A stretch of DNA of 64,000 nt. It comes from Gammaproteobacteria bacterium (GTDB taxonomy: Bacteria > Pseudomonadota > Gammaproteobacteria > Eutrophobiales > Eutrophobiaceae). The notes under the pieces were generated by a model. The model made no database searches. It saw only the letters and a list, made by a program, of their open reading frames with translations, and was not told the origin of the DNA. The stretch spans positions 1 through 64,000 of the forward strand of contig JACPSH010000047.1 of NCBI GenBank assembly GCA_016193395.1. Direction: 5' to 3'. Both the position numbers and the translations under genes were made by a program. Positions 54,310 to 63,520 of this stretch are shown one piece after another (position 1 is the first letter of the stretch; each line of letters opens with the position of its first letter).

Positions 54310-55095
54310 ATGATTTCGCGTATAGAGAAAGGCTTCACCCTGGTTGAAATCGCCATCGTGCTGGTGGTTATCGGGCTCCTGCTTGGCGGGATCCTGAAGG
54401 GCCAGCAGCTCATCAACAGCGCCCGCGTGCGCAACCTGGCGGACCAGAATTCCGGCGTCCAGGCGGCCTACTACGGGTTCATCGATCGGTTCCGCAACGT
54501 ACCGGGCGACATGGATCCGACGAATGCCTGTACGCAGGTCGGCACCGGTGTCGATAGAGGCGGTACCTGTGCCACGCCGGCCAACGCCCCGGGCGGCGAC
54601 GCCAATGGACGGATCGATACAATTGCCGAAGCCGGCGCCGTCTGGCCGCACATGTCGGCGGCGGGTTTCCTGACCGGGACGTATTCCGGCCAGTCCGCCG
54701 GCACCACCCTCCTGACGGCCGCCACCTATCCGAATGCCGTTGCGCTGGGCGCCGTGCCGCCGAATGCATTCCAGGGGCCGATTCTTCTGGCGCACTCGAC
54801 CGACTATGTACAAGGCGCGCAAAACTCCCGCGCGACAATTGTCCGCCTCTCCTATTCCTTCGGCGGCAATATTCCCGTGCCCATCCTCAGGGATCTGGAC
54901 CAGAAACTGGACGACGGTATTGCGGGAAGTGGTGTGGTGGTTTCGGCCGCGGAGGCCGCTTCAGGAACTCAGGGTACCTTTGGCGCGGTCACGGATTTCA
55001 CGGCTGGCACCAGCAACTGTCTCAATACGGCCAATCCGGCCACGTGGAACGTGGACAGCTCGAACCAGACCTGTAACGGCATATTTCTTTATTGA
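54310..55095 (+). CDS. Type IV prepilin
   Basis: EKGFTLVEIAIVLVVIGLLLGGILKGQQLINSARVRNL; conserved C-terminal Cys pair. Confidence 0.92.
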   Translation: MISRIEKGFTLVEIAIVLVVIGLLLGGILKGQQLINSARVRNLADQNSGVQAAYYGFIDRFRNVPGDMDPTNACTQVGTGVDRGGTCATPANAPGGDANGRIDTIAEAGAVWPHMSAAGFLTGTYSGQSAGTTLLTAATYPNAVALGAVPPNAFQGPILLAHSTDYVQGAQNSRATIVRLSYSFGGNIPVPILRDLDQKLDDGIAGSGVVVSAAEAASGTQGTFGAVTDFTAGTSNCLNTANPATWNVDSSNQTCNGIFLY

Positions 55096-55120
55096 TCGGC
55101 CTTGTCCGGCTGAAAGCAAA

Positions 55121-55148
55121 CAGAAGGCCCGCGCATGCGGGCCTTCTG
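55121..55148. terminator. Hairpin after pilin gene
   Basis: CAGAAGGCCCGC-GCAT-GCGGGCCTTCTG, 12-bp perfect stem. Confidence 0.7.
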
Positions 55149-55203
55149 CGTTGCAGTTGCCTTGTTTTTGTATGGCCGGATTCATCCGGCCGGGTAGCAT
55201 GCA

Positions 55204-55920
55204 ATGAGTGATTCTGCGATCCAGATCGAGGGTGTGCACAAACGCTACGGCGCCAACCAGGTGCTGCGCGGCGTCGACCTCTCGATCGGGCGCGGGGAAT
55301 TCTTCGGCCTGGTCGGCGTGAATGGCGCCGGCAAGACGACGTTGATGAAGTGCTTGCTGGATTTTGCGCGTGCCGATGCCGGCGCCCTGTCGCTGTTCGG
55401 CATAACGCACACGGAGCCGCGCGCGCGCGCGGCGCTGGCCTATCTCCCGGAGAAGTTCACACCGCCGTATTACCTGGGCGGCGACGACTTTCTGCGGTAT
55501 ATGGCCGAGTTGTATGGTATTTCCATTTCCCCAGCGGCACTCGATTCCCTGCTGCCTATCGTCGATCTGGATCGCGTGGCGTTGCAGAAACCGGTGCGGC
55601 AGTTGTCCAAAGGGACGGCGCAGAAACTCGGCATCCTCGCCTGCCTGTCGAGCGGCCGGAAGCTCCTGGTGATGGACGAGCCGATGAGCGGTCTCGATCC
55701 CAAGGTCCGGGCGCGCCTCAAGCAACACCTGCTGCGGCTCAAGGCCGAGGGACGAACCTTGTTTTTCAGCACGCACCTGCTGCATGACGCGGAAACCCTT
55801 TGTGACCGCGTGGCCATTTTGCACGGCGGCCGGGTGCGCTTCACCGGCTCGCCCGCGCAATGTTGCCGGGAGTTCGGAACCGGCGACTTCGAGCAGGCCT
55901 ATCTCCGCTGCGTGGGATGA
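55204..55920 (+). CDS. ABC transporter ATP-binding protein
   Basis: Walker A GVNGAGKTTLMK, LSKGTAQKLGILACLSSGRKLLVMDEPMSGLDP. Confidence 0.92.
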   Translation: MSDSAIQIEGVHKRYGANQVLRGVDLSIGRGEFFGLVGVNGAGKTTLMKCLLDFARADAGALSLFGITHTEPRARAALAYLPEKFTPPYYLGGDDFLRYMAELYGISISPAALDSLLPIVDLDRVALQKPVRQLSKGTAQKLGILACLSSGRKLLVMDEPMSGLDPKVRARLKQHLLRLKAEGRTLFFSTHLLHDAETLCDRVAILHGGRVRFTGSPAQCCREFGTGDFEQAYLRCVG

Positions 55921-56008
55921 ATCACTGGCGCCGCCGCCGGCTGCGGAACCTGCCCGCCCCACCGGTGCTATACTGACGACCCTTCACGCTCACGTCCTCG
56001 AATCAGTC

Positions 56009-56530
56009 ATGCGCCGATTCCTGCTGCTCGCCAGCCTCATGATGGTCTCCACGGCGGCGCCGGCGCGCATGTATCAATGGATCGACCCTGACACGCAGAC
56101 GCCGCAACTGTCCGGCACGCCTCCGACCTGGTACCGGAGCGCTGAAAAAGGGCCGCGGGTGTTCGTCATCGAGAATGGGAAGGTGATCGACGACACGCAG
56201 GTGGAGGTGTCCGAGGTGACGCGCCAGCAACTCCGGGAAAATGCGCTGATTGCGGCGGCACGGGACCGCGAAGCGGCTCGGGAGAAGCTGATGGAGGCGG
56301 AACGCCTCAAGGCCGCGATGCGCGGTGGCAAGGAGGAGGAGGAGATCGACCTCGCCCTCCCCGAGGACGAAGAAGAGGAGCCGCCGGCGGAACCGGAGCA
56401 GGCCGCAACGGCCGCCTCGACCGGGCCGACTCTGGAGGAAATGAAGGCGCTGGTCGAACAGTGGGAGAAACTGCGCACGAAAGGGGCACGCGAGGTAATC
56501 GAAGGTGAGGAAGTGAAAAGTGAAAAGTGA
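56009..56530 (+). CDS. Exported DUF4124-like protein with acidic coiled-coil tail
   Basis: Signal peptide MRRFLLLASLMMVSTAAPA, RMYQWIDPDTQTPQLSGTPP; ATG at 56009. Confidence 0.7.
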   Translation: MRRFLLLASLMMVSTAAPARMYQWIDPDTQTPQLSGTPPTWYRSAEKGPRVFVIENGKVIDDTQVEVSEVTRQQLRENALIAAARDREAAREKLMEAERLKAAMRGGKEEEEIDLALPEDEEEEPPAEPEQAATAASTGPTLEEMKALVEQWEKLRTKGAREVIEGEEVKSEK

Positions 56531-56635
56531 AAAAGGGGCCAGATTTATTTTCCGGCGAACTGGAAAATAAATCTGGCCCCTTTTTCTCGTAACGCGTTCT
56601 TTCTTTTCACTTTAAACTTTCCACTTTTCACTTCC
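56509..56635. repeat. Nested inverted repeat between convergent genes
   Basis: Outer arms GGAAGTGAAAAGTG (56509-56522) / CACTTTTCACTTCC (56622-56635); inner 25-bp perfect arms GAAAAAGGGGCCAGATTTATTTTCC / GGAAAATAAATCTGGCCCCTTTTTC (56529-56586). Confidence 0.9.
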
Positions 56636-58100
56636 CTGCGAACAGGCTCTTGATGGCGGCCAGGAATCCCCTGTCCTGGTTCTGCATCAGGTTCTGAAGG
56701 GACAACAGGGCCTGGTTGTCCGGGTTGATGCGCAACCCGATGTCGATGTAAGCCGCAGACTTCTCCATTTCATTGCGCGCCAGCGCCTGCTCGGCAAGCA
56801 CCGCGTACTGGTCCGCGATCTCGAGGATCCCCCGCACCGCGGTCGGATTGCCGGGATCGAGTTCGAGCAGCCGGTTGAAGTAGTAGTAGGCGTTATCCTT
56901 GGGCGGAAAAGTCAGCTTGAATTCTTCCAGGCTCTGTTTCCCGAGCCAGACGAGCGCCTGGATGACCTCCTCGGACGGCGGCGGCGCGGGGACGGCAGCC
57001 TCCGGTTCCGGCGTCCCGGGGTTGGCCGGGGCTGCTTCCGGTTCGGGAGCGCCGGATTCGGCCACGGCGGCCTGGGCGACCGGCAACGGCGCGGGCCCGG
57101 GTTGCAGCACGGTATCGGTGGAGACGCGATCCGTGCGCACGCTGGGCGCCTTGAGCGTGATCTCGACGTATTTCAGCGACGAGAACAGGATCAGGCCAAG
57201 CAGCATCACACCGCCGAGGATCTGCTTGGCGCGGCGCTCGCGCAGCTCGGCGCGGACCGCGCCGGCTCCCGTGACGTCCAGATCCGCGCCCATGACCTTG
57301 CGCCTGTGCGCTTTCTGGATCTTCGCAATCTCCACAGTCAGCGTTTCGGCGTCCGTAAACCGCTCGTCGCGCTTCTTCGCCATCATCCGGTTCAGCAGCG
57401 GCTGCATGTCCTGGTATTCCTTAGGCAGCGTCGGGACCGGTGCGGACTTGTGCTGGATGACGATGTCGATGACCGAGTCCGAGATGTACGGTTTCTTGCC
57501 GGTCAGCATCTCGTAGAAGATGCATCCCAGGCTGTAGATGTCGGCGCGGCCGTCGATGCGCACGCCATCGGCCTGTTCCGGGCTCACGTAATTGGGGCTG
57601 CCGAGGAAAATCCCGGTGGACGTCAGGTCGGTTTCCGTGTCGACCTGCTTGGCGATGCCGAAGTCGGTCAGCAGCGGCGTGGCGTCGTCGCGGAACAGGA
57701 TGTTGGCCGGCTTGACGTCGCGGTGGACGATGCCGTGCTTGTGTGCCTCGCCCAGCGCGCCCGCGATCTTCACCAGGTATTCGAGGGCTTCGCCCGCAGA
57801 AATGGGCAGTTCCATGCGGCGCTTGAGGTCGCCGCCCTGGACGTACTCCATCGAGATGAACAGCGACCTGTCGGCAAGGCCAATGTCGTAAATCGTGATG
57901 ATGTTGGGATGCTGCAGGGATGCGATGATCCGTCCCTCGGCGAGGAAACGCTCGACCATGTCCTCGGCATGCTGGGTGTTCATCTGGTCCAGGATCTTGA
58001 GCACGACGGGGCGGTGCAGCGACTCCTGGATGGCCAGGTACACCGTCGCCATCCCGCCTTTGCCGATCAATCGCTGGATGGAATAGCCGGGGATCTCCAT
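56628..58100 (-). CDS. Hanks-type Ser/Thr protein kinase with TM and TPR-like tail
   Basis: YSIQRLIGKGGMATVYLA, HRDVKPANILFRDD, LTDFGIAKQ, SPEQADG; ATG at 58100. Confidence 0.92.
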   Translation of the reverse strand: MEIPGYSIQRLIGKGGMATVYLAIQESLHRPVVLKILDQMNTQHAEDMVERFLAEGRIIASLQHPNIITIYDIGLADRSLFISMEYVQGGDLKRRMELPISAGEALEYLVKIAGALGEAHKHGIVHRDVKPANILFRDDATPLLTDFGIAKQVDTETDLTSTGIFLGSPNYVSPEQADGVRIDGRADIYSLGCIFYEMLTGKKPYISDSVIDIVIQHKSAPVPTLPKEYQDMQPLLNRMMAKKRDERFTDAETLTVEIAKIQKAHRRKVMGADLDVTGAGAVRAELRERRAKQILGGVMLLGLILFSSLKYVEITLKAPSVRTDRVSTDTVLQPGPAPLPVAQAAVAESGAPEPEAAPANPGTPEPEAAVPAPPPSEEVIQALVWLGKQSLEEFKLTFPPKDNAYYYFNRLLELDPGNPTAVRGILEIADQYAVLAEQALARNEMEKSAAYIDIGLRINPDNQALLSLQNLMQNQDRGFLAAIKSLFAGK

Positions 58101-58183
58101 AATCGCGATTATAAGATCAATCCCCGCAAATGTAGTCTGTGGAACAGCTCGTGGCTCGAGTCTCTCAAGGCGGATCATCCGGG

Positions 58184-58897
58184 ATGTCGTCTCCCGCCCC
58201 GGGCGTGGCCGGCATGCTGCTCCTGGCCGCGATTTCATGCGGGTGCGCGCTGTCCGGCGAGCAATCCACCGCGCGCACGGCCAGCCTCGAACCGATACGC
58301 ACTGTGCGGGGATTTTCCGATCTCGCGACGACCCGCACGTTCGTCCAGTCGCCGCGACCGGATCGTTTCAGCGTCTGTTTCGGCAACACCTGCCGCCATG
58401 TGGCGACGGTGAAACTGGCGGTCGCATCCTGGGACCGGGTCCGCGCCGCTTTCCTGCCCGCTCCGCGGGATGCCGTGGAAGAGCGTGATCGGATCGCCGT
58501 GGCCATCGCCTGGATCGAATCGGAGGTTGGCGGAATCACGGGCACCTGGCGCGATCGGGGCGAGAACAGTGCCGGCAGTGGCGAGGACGGACAGATGGAC
58601 TGCGTCGACGAAGCCAACAATTCAACCGTGTATCTCGAAATGCTGCTCAATGACGGCCTGCTCCGCTGGCATCGTCCCGGGCCACGCATCAGCCGCGGCG
58701 TCTCGCGCCTGCTCGTTCCGCATTTCACCGCCACCGTCGTGCAAACCGGGACCGGCGCGCGTTTCGCCGTAGATTCCTGGTTCGAGGATAACGGCAAGCC
58801 GCCGTACATCGTCCTGCTTGCCGAATGGCAGCGCGGCTGGGAACCGAAGGGTGATCCCGCTGCCGGCCCGGGCGCGGAGGTGTCGCGGCGTGAGTAA
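58184..58897 (+). CDS. Exported protein, possible transglutaminase/papain-like fold
   Basis: Signal-like LLLAAISCGCA; ordered Cys-His-Asp pattern GQMDCVDEANNST ... PHFTATVVQ ... AVDSWFEDNGK. Confidence 0.5.
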   Translation: MSSPAPGVAGMLLLAAISCGCALSGEQSTARTASLEPIRTVRGFSDLATTRTFVQSPRPDRFSVCFGNTCRHVATVKLAVASWDRVRAAFLPAPRDAVEERDRIAVAIAWIESEVGGITGTWRDRGENSAGSGEDGQMDCVDEANNSTVYLEMLLNDGLLRWHRPGPRISRGVSRLLVPHFTATVVQTGTGARFAVDSWFEDNGKPPYIVLLAEWQRGWEPKGDPAAGPGAEVSRRE

Positions 58898-59357
58898 GGG
58901 GCGGAAACAGGGAGACGGCGAACGGCGCGCGCGCGGGGGGTCGATCGTCAAAAAGATGCTCAAGGAGCGCTCCGAATTGCTGTCATTGTTAATGGAGCTC
59001 TCGCAGGCCGATCCGAGGCACGCTGCCCGTACCGATCCGGACGTGCTGCTGGAGTTCTGCCAGGTGCTGGTCGATTACGTTGCCGCCGGTCACTTCGGCC
59101 TGTACGAGCGCATCATCAGCGGCCAGGAGCGCCGCCGTAACGTGGCTCAGTTTGCGGCCGATCTGTTGCCGCGCCTCGAGCAGACGACGGAGGTCGCAAT
59201 GGCGTTCAACGAAAAATACGCGCCGGACAGCGGCGATCCGGACCTTACGCGCCTGCTCGAGGACCTGTCTGAACTCGGCGAGGAACTCACCACGCGGTTC
59301 GAGCTGGAGGATCGCCTGTTTGGACTGTTCCTGGAACCGGCCGGCGGCGCGCATTGA
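58890..59357 (+). CDS. rsd: Rsd/AlgQ-family regulator of sigma70
   Basis: LLEFCQVLVDYVAAGHFGLYERIISG ... TTRFELEDRLFGLFL resembles Rsd/AlgQ; GTG start at 58890. Confidence 0.82.
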   Translation: MSKGRKQGDGERRARGGSIVKKMLKERSELLSLLMELSQADPRHAARTDPDVLLEFCQVLVDYVAAGHFGLYERIISGQERRRNVAQFAADLLPRLEQTTEVAMAFNEKYAPDSGDPDLTRLLEDLSELGEELTTRFELEDRLFGLFLEPAGGAH

Positions 59358-59379
59358 CGGCGTGTAACGGTTCAGCGCC

Positions 59380-60111
59380 GTGCGGATCAATCGTGTTTTT
59401 GCAGACCAGCCACTCGCCCGCGGTGCCCTCATCGATCTCTCCGCGGAAGGGGCGCATCACATCGGCACGGTCCTGCGCATGCGCGAAGGCGATTTCCTCC
59501 ACGTTTTCGACGGCGACGGCGGCTGTTATCTGGCGCGCATCGCGGCGCGCCGCCGCAGTACGGTGACGATCGAGCCGGTCGAGTTCCTTGCCGAGGATCG
59601 CGAATCGCCCATCCAGGTTACGCTGGCCCAGGGACTCGCGCGCGGCACGCACATGGATTACACCATCCAGAAGGCGGTGGAGCTCGGCGTGCGACGCATC
59701 GCGCCGCTGCTGACCGAACACGGCAATGTGCGGCTCGACGGAGCGCGCGCCTCCCAGCGCATGCAGCATTGGCGCCGGATCATCATCGGCGCCTGCGAGC
59801 AATGCGGCCGCAACCGGCTTCCGGAACTGTTGGCGCCCATTCCGTTTTCCGACTGGATCGCGGGAGATGCCAGTCCGCTGCGGCTCGTTCTGCATCCGCG
59901 CGGCGAATGCGGGCTGGGCGGCGTGCCGGCCGGCGGTGCGGGCGTCACGCTCCTCTGCGGTCCGGAGGGCGGTTTCGCCGAGCCGGAATTCGAAGCTGCG
60001 ATGCGCGCCGGGTATACCGGAGTGCGGCTCGGACCCCGGATCCTGCGCACCGAGACCGCCGCGGTCGCGGCGCTCGCAGCGTGTCAGGTGCTGTGGGGCG
60101 ATCTGCGCTGA
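59380..60111 (+). CDS. rsmE: 16S rRNA m3U1498 methyltransferase
   Basis: MRINRVFADQPL, QKAVELGVRRIAPLLTEHGNVR, LLCGPEGGFAEPEFEAA, LGPRILRTETAAVAALAACQ. Confidence 0.93.
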   Translation: MRINRVFADQPLARGALIDLSAEGAHHIGTVLRMREGDFLHVFDGDGGCYLARIAARRRSTVTIEPVEFLAEDRESPIQVTLAQGLARGTHMDYTIQKAVELGVRRIAPLLTEHGNVRLDGARASQRMQHWRRIIIGACEQCGRNRLPELLAPIPFSDWIAGDASPLRLVLHPRGECGLGGVPAGGAGVTLLCGPEGGFAEPEFEAAMRAGYTGVRLGPRILRTETAAVAALAACQVLWGDLR

Positions 60112-60156
60112 GTCCGTGCGCTATACTCCCAAACCCGGTTCAAACATTCACCACAG

Positions 60157-61452
60157 ATGGCCATCGATCCCGCCCAACCCGTTCCGCATCTGACCACCGC
60201 GCTCAGCGGCCCGCTGCACCTGGTCGAGCGGCATATCCTGGATCGCCAGCCCGCGATCGAATCCTGGTTTCGCGGACAGTGGCGCAGGAGCCCGGCGCCC
60301 TTCTACGCTTCGGTCGACCTGCGCAACGCGGGATACAAGATCGCGCCCGTCGACACGAACCTGTTCCCCGCCGGGTTCAACAACCTGAACCCGGAATTCG
60401 AGTCGCTCTGCATCCAGTCCCTGCAGCAGGCGGTGGAGCGTCTCGGCAAACCCGTCGACCGCATTGCGCTGGTTCCGGAAAGCCACACACGCAACGTTTT
60501 TTACCTGAAAAACGTGGCCGTCCTGCAATCGCTGCTGGAGCAGGCCGGGTTTTCGGTGCGGCTCGGGTCGCTGCTGCCCGATCTGCGGGAGTCCATGGTG
60601 GTGACGCTGGAGGATGGGAGCAGCCTCAAATTCGAGCCGCTGGGCCGCGAAGGCGATCGCGTGGCTGTGGGGGACTTCGTCCCGGACCTCGTGCTGCTGA
60701 ACAACGATCTCAGCGCCGGCATCCCCGCGCTGCTGGAGGACATCACCCAAATTGTCCTTCCCGCGCCGAGGCTCGGCTGGTCGACGCGGCTCAAATCGGT
60801 GCACTTCAGTTTTTACCAGCAGGTGGCTCGCGAGTTCGCGGAATTGATCGGTCTCGATCCCTGGCTGATCGATTCGCTGTTCCGCAATTGCGGCGAGATC
60901 GATTTCATGAAGCGCGAGGGGCAGTCGTGTCTCGAGAAGAACGTCAACTCCCTGCTCGAGGGCGTGCGCGCGAAATACGAAGAGTACGGTATCCAGTGCA
61001 GGCCCTTTGCGATGGTGAAGGCGGATGCCGGCACCTACGGCATGGGCGTCATGCCGATCCACAGCGCCGAGGAGCTCATGGAACTGAACCGCAAGCAGCG
61101 CACGAAGATGGCCACCACGAAGGAAGGGCAGAAGGTGAGCAAGGTGATCATCCAGGAAGGGGTGTACACGTACGAGACCCTGGGCGAGCCGCCGCACGTC
61201 GCCGAGCCGGTCGTCTATCTCATCGACCACAACGTCGTCGGCGGCTTCTACCGCGTCCACGAGGCGCGTTCCTCCAGCGAGAACCTCAACGCGCCGGGCA
61301 TGCGCTTCGAGCCGCTGGCCTTCGAGGAGTGCTGCATCTTGCCCGATCGGCACCTGTCGCCGGACGCGCACACGAACCGGTTCTATGCGTACGGCGTAAT
61401 CGCCCGGCTGGCGGCCCTCGCGGCGGCCCGGGAACGGGCAAGCCTGACTTAG
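60157..61452 (+). CDS. gshA: Glutamate-cysteine ligase (proteobacterial GshA type)
   Basis: VDLRNAGYKIAPVDTNLFPAGFNNL, VKADAGTYGMGVMPI, QEGVYTYETLGEPPHVAEPVVYLID. Confidence 0.9.
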   Translation: MAIDPAQPVPHLTTALSGPLHLVERHILDRQPAIESWFRGQWRRSPAPFYASVDLRNAGYKIAPVDTNLFPAGFNNLNPEFESLCIQSLQQAVERLGKPVDRIALVPESHTRNVFYLKNVAVLQSLLEQAGFSVRLGSLLPDLRESMVVTLEDGSSLKFEPLGREGDRVAVGDFVPDLVLLNNDLSAGIPALLEDITQIVLPAPRLGWSTRLKSVHFSFYQQVAREFAELIGLDPWLIDSLFRNCGEIDFMKREGQSCLEKNVNSLLEGVRAKYEEYGIQCRPFAMVKADAGTYGMGVMPIHSAEELMELNRKQRTKMATTKEGQKVSKVIIQEGVYTYETLGEPPHVAEPVVYLIDHNVVGGFYRVHEARSSSENLNAPGMRFEPLAFEECCILPDRHLSPDAHTNRFYAYGVIARLAALAAARERASLT

Positions 61453-61475
61453 GGACTCTGGGCTGGTGCGAGTCG

Positions 61476-61654
61476 CTGACTCGGATTATTCATGAACGAA
61501 AAGTCGATAAGCGGACGGGTGGCATCGGGTACGGCCATCCGCGCGCAGCGGAAGGGACCCACCGGGGGATGGGTGGAGCGAGCACGGACGGCTGTACCCG
61601 ATGACAGGACCTGGCCCGCTGATGACTCAATCGTTCATGAATAATCCGAGCCAG
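61476..61654. repeat. Dispersed palindromic repeat, copy R7, with long terminal inverted repeats
   Basis: CTCGGATTATTCATGAACGA (61480-61499) is the exact reverse complement of TCGTTCATGAATAATCCGAG (61631-61650), extending to 24 bp with one mismatch; core GATGACAGGACCTGGCCCG. Confidence 0.9.
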
Positions 61655-62396
61655 TCTCCAGTCCCTTCTTCCTGAGTTCCCCACGCACGTCCGCCAGGTG
61701 CCGGCGGCTGACCGGCAACAGCCGGCTTGCGCCGCTCAGACGCACTTGGTAGGTCCCATCCGGCGCCCGCTCGAGGGCCTCGAGATATTCGAGCGCCACC
61801 AGGGTGCCGCGGTGAACGCGCAGGAAGCGCCCGGCTAATTCCGCTTCCAGATCACGCAGCGACTCGTCCAGCAGTACTTCGCGACCGGTCCAGCCCACGC
61901 AGACGTACTTCTGTTCCGCGTGCAGGTAACGGATATCGCGAATGGCGATGAGCTGGATCCCCCCGTGGTGGGCGACGCTGATATGGGTACGCCTGTGTTC
62001 CCCCGGGTCGCGCCGTCGCAGCGACTCGCTGCGTGCGCGGCTGATCACGCGGGCCTTCCGCAGCGCCTCCAGGAGACGCTCGGCGCGGATCGGTTTCAGC
62101 AGGTAATCGACGGCGTTCGTCTCGAACGCCGCCAGCGCGTGATCGTCGTAGGCGGTCGTGAAGATCACCGCCGGCGGGGCTTCCATGCGCGACAGGTGGC
62201 CGGCCGTTTCAATCCCGTCCATGCCCGGCATGCGTATATCGAGCAGGATCGCGTCCGGGTGTTCCGACTGGGCCAGCTCGAGGGCCTTGATTCCATTATC
62301 GGCTTCCAGCAGGACGTGTTCTCCGCCGCCGCGCCGGATCAGTTCCTTCAGCCGCTCCCGGGCGAGCTGTTCGTCGTCAACGATCAGGTATTTCAT
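61635..62396 (-). CDS. algR: LytTR-family response regulator AlgR
   Basis: Receiver [16 protein letters not shown]...AILLDIRMPGMDGIE, LytTR IRYLHAEQKYVCVGWTGREVLLDESLRDLE...FLRVHRGTLV. Confidence 0.88.
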   Translation of the reverse strand: MKYLIVDDEQLARERLKELIRRGGGEHVLLEADNGIKALELAQSEHPDAILLDIRMPGMDGIETAGHLSRMEAPPAVIFTTAYDDHALAAFETNAVDYLLKPIRAERLLEALRKARVISRARSESLRRRDPGEHRRTHISVAHHGGIQLIAIRDIRYLHAEQKYVCVGWTGREVLLDESLRDLEAELAGRFLRVHRGTLVALEYLEALERAPDGTYQVRLSGASRLLPVSRRHLADVRGELRKKGLETGSDYS

Positions 62397-63474
62397 GGCG
62401 CGACGGGATCGTGAGGCTCACCCGGTAGTCCCCCGGGCCGGAATGAATGGCGAGCAGGCCCGCCCTGCCGAAGAAGGCGCTCAGCCGCTGCGCAACGTTC
62501 TCCTGCGCCAGCCGGTTGCCTTCGTGCCAGCCGGCGCGCGTGTTCTCCGCGGGTCTTGGATTGTCGATATGAATGGTCAGCTCCGGGCGCGCGGCATCGC
62601 GGCTGATGCGGATCGTTCCTCCGCCGGTCAGCGGTTCGATGCCGTGGTAGATGGCGTTCTCGAGCAGCGGCTGCAGGGTGAGCGGGGGCAGTCGCAGGTC
62701 GGGTACCGCGTCGAGGCCGCTCCACTCCACGCGCAGCCGCTCGCCCAGCCGGTGCTGTTCGATGCGCAGGTACTGTTTGCAGAGCGTAATCTCGTCCCCG
62801 AGCGTGGTCGCCTCGCCGGCGTCGCGCAGGCTGGCGCGGATCAGATCCGAGAGATCCTCGATGGACTGTTCCGCGAGATCCGGGCGTTGATGGGTGAGGC
62901 TCGCGATCGTATTCATGCAGTTGAACAGAAAGTGCGGCCGGATGCGTGACTGCAGCGCCTGGAAACGGGCGTCCGCCTCGGATTCGATCCGCCGCCGCCA
63001 CTGGTGGCGCACATAGAAATAGCGCAGGGCGAGCGCCCAGGAAATCCCGCTGATGCCCATGCTGCGCAGCAGGAACAGCGCATGGGTGTCCGGAATAGGC
63101 GTCGGCGGGATCCATCGCACTGCAATCTGCCACGCCAGCTCCGCGACAATCATCGTGACGAGCAGCACCACGGCGTAGCTGCCCCCCGCCACCCACAGTT
63201 CCGGCAATCGGCGCAGCAGGCGTTGCGCCAGGCACAGCGCCCCAAGACAGCTCAAGGCCATCCACTGGGCGTAGAACGAGAACAGGGCGATATCGAACAG
63301 TTCCTCGGTGCTTGAATGGGATCGCGCGAGCGTCAGAGCGATAACCAGCAACTCGGCAAGCAGCACCACGACGAACACCATGCGGGTGCCGCAGAAATCG
63401 GGCAGAAACGAAGGTGGGCCGTGGCCGGCGCCGTGCTCGCCGGGGGCCGTGAATGCGTTGTTCGCGGAGGTCAT
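62377..63474 (-). CDS. algZ: AlgZ/FimS-like sensor histidine kinase
   Basis: His_kinase motif [36 protein letters not shown]; overlaps algR. Confidence 0.87.
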   Translation of the reverse strand: MTSANNAFTAPGEHGAGHGPPSFLPDFCGTRMVFVVVLLAELLVIALTLARSHSSTEELFDIALFSFYAQWMALSCLGALCLAQRLLRRLPELWVAGGSYAVVLLVTMIVAELAWQIAVRWIPPTPIPDTHALFLLRSMGISGISWALALRYFYVRHQWRRRIESEADARFQALQSRIRPHFLFNCMNTIASLTHQRPDLAEQSIEDLSDLIRASLRDAGEATTLGDEITLCKQYLRIEQHRLGERLRVEWSGLDAVPDLRLPPLTLQPLLENAIYHGIEPLTGGGTIRISRDAARPELTIHIDNPRPAENTRAGWHEGNRLAQENVAQRLSAFFGRAGLLAIHSGPGDYRVSLTIPSRHEIPDR

Positions 63475-63520
63475 ACGCTATACTGTCAGTGATTTTCCAC
63501 GATGTGGACTCCCGCAAACG

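Noticed and set aside
59769-61604. 611-aa plus-strand ORF
   Set aside because: Alternate frame of rsmE/gshA, Arg/Pro/Gly-rich, ends inside repeat R7
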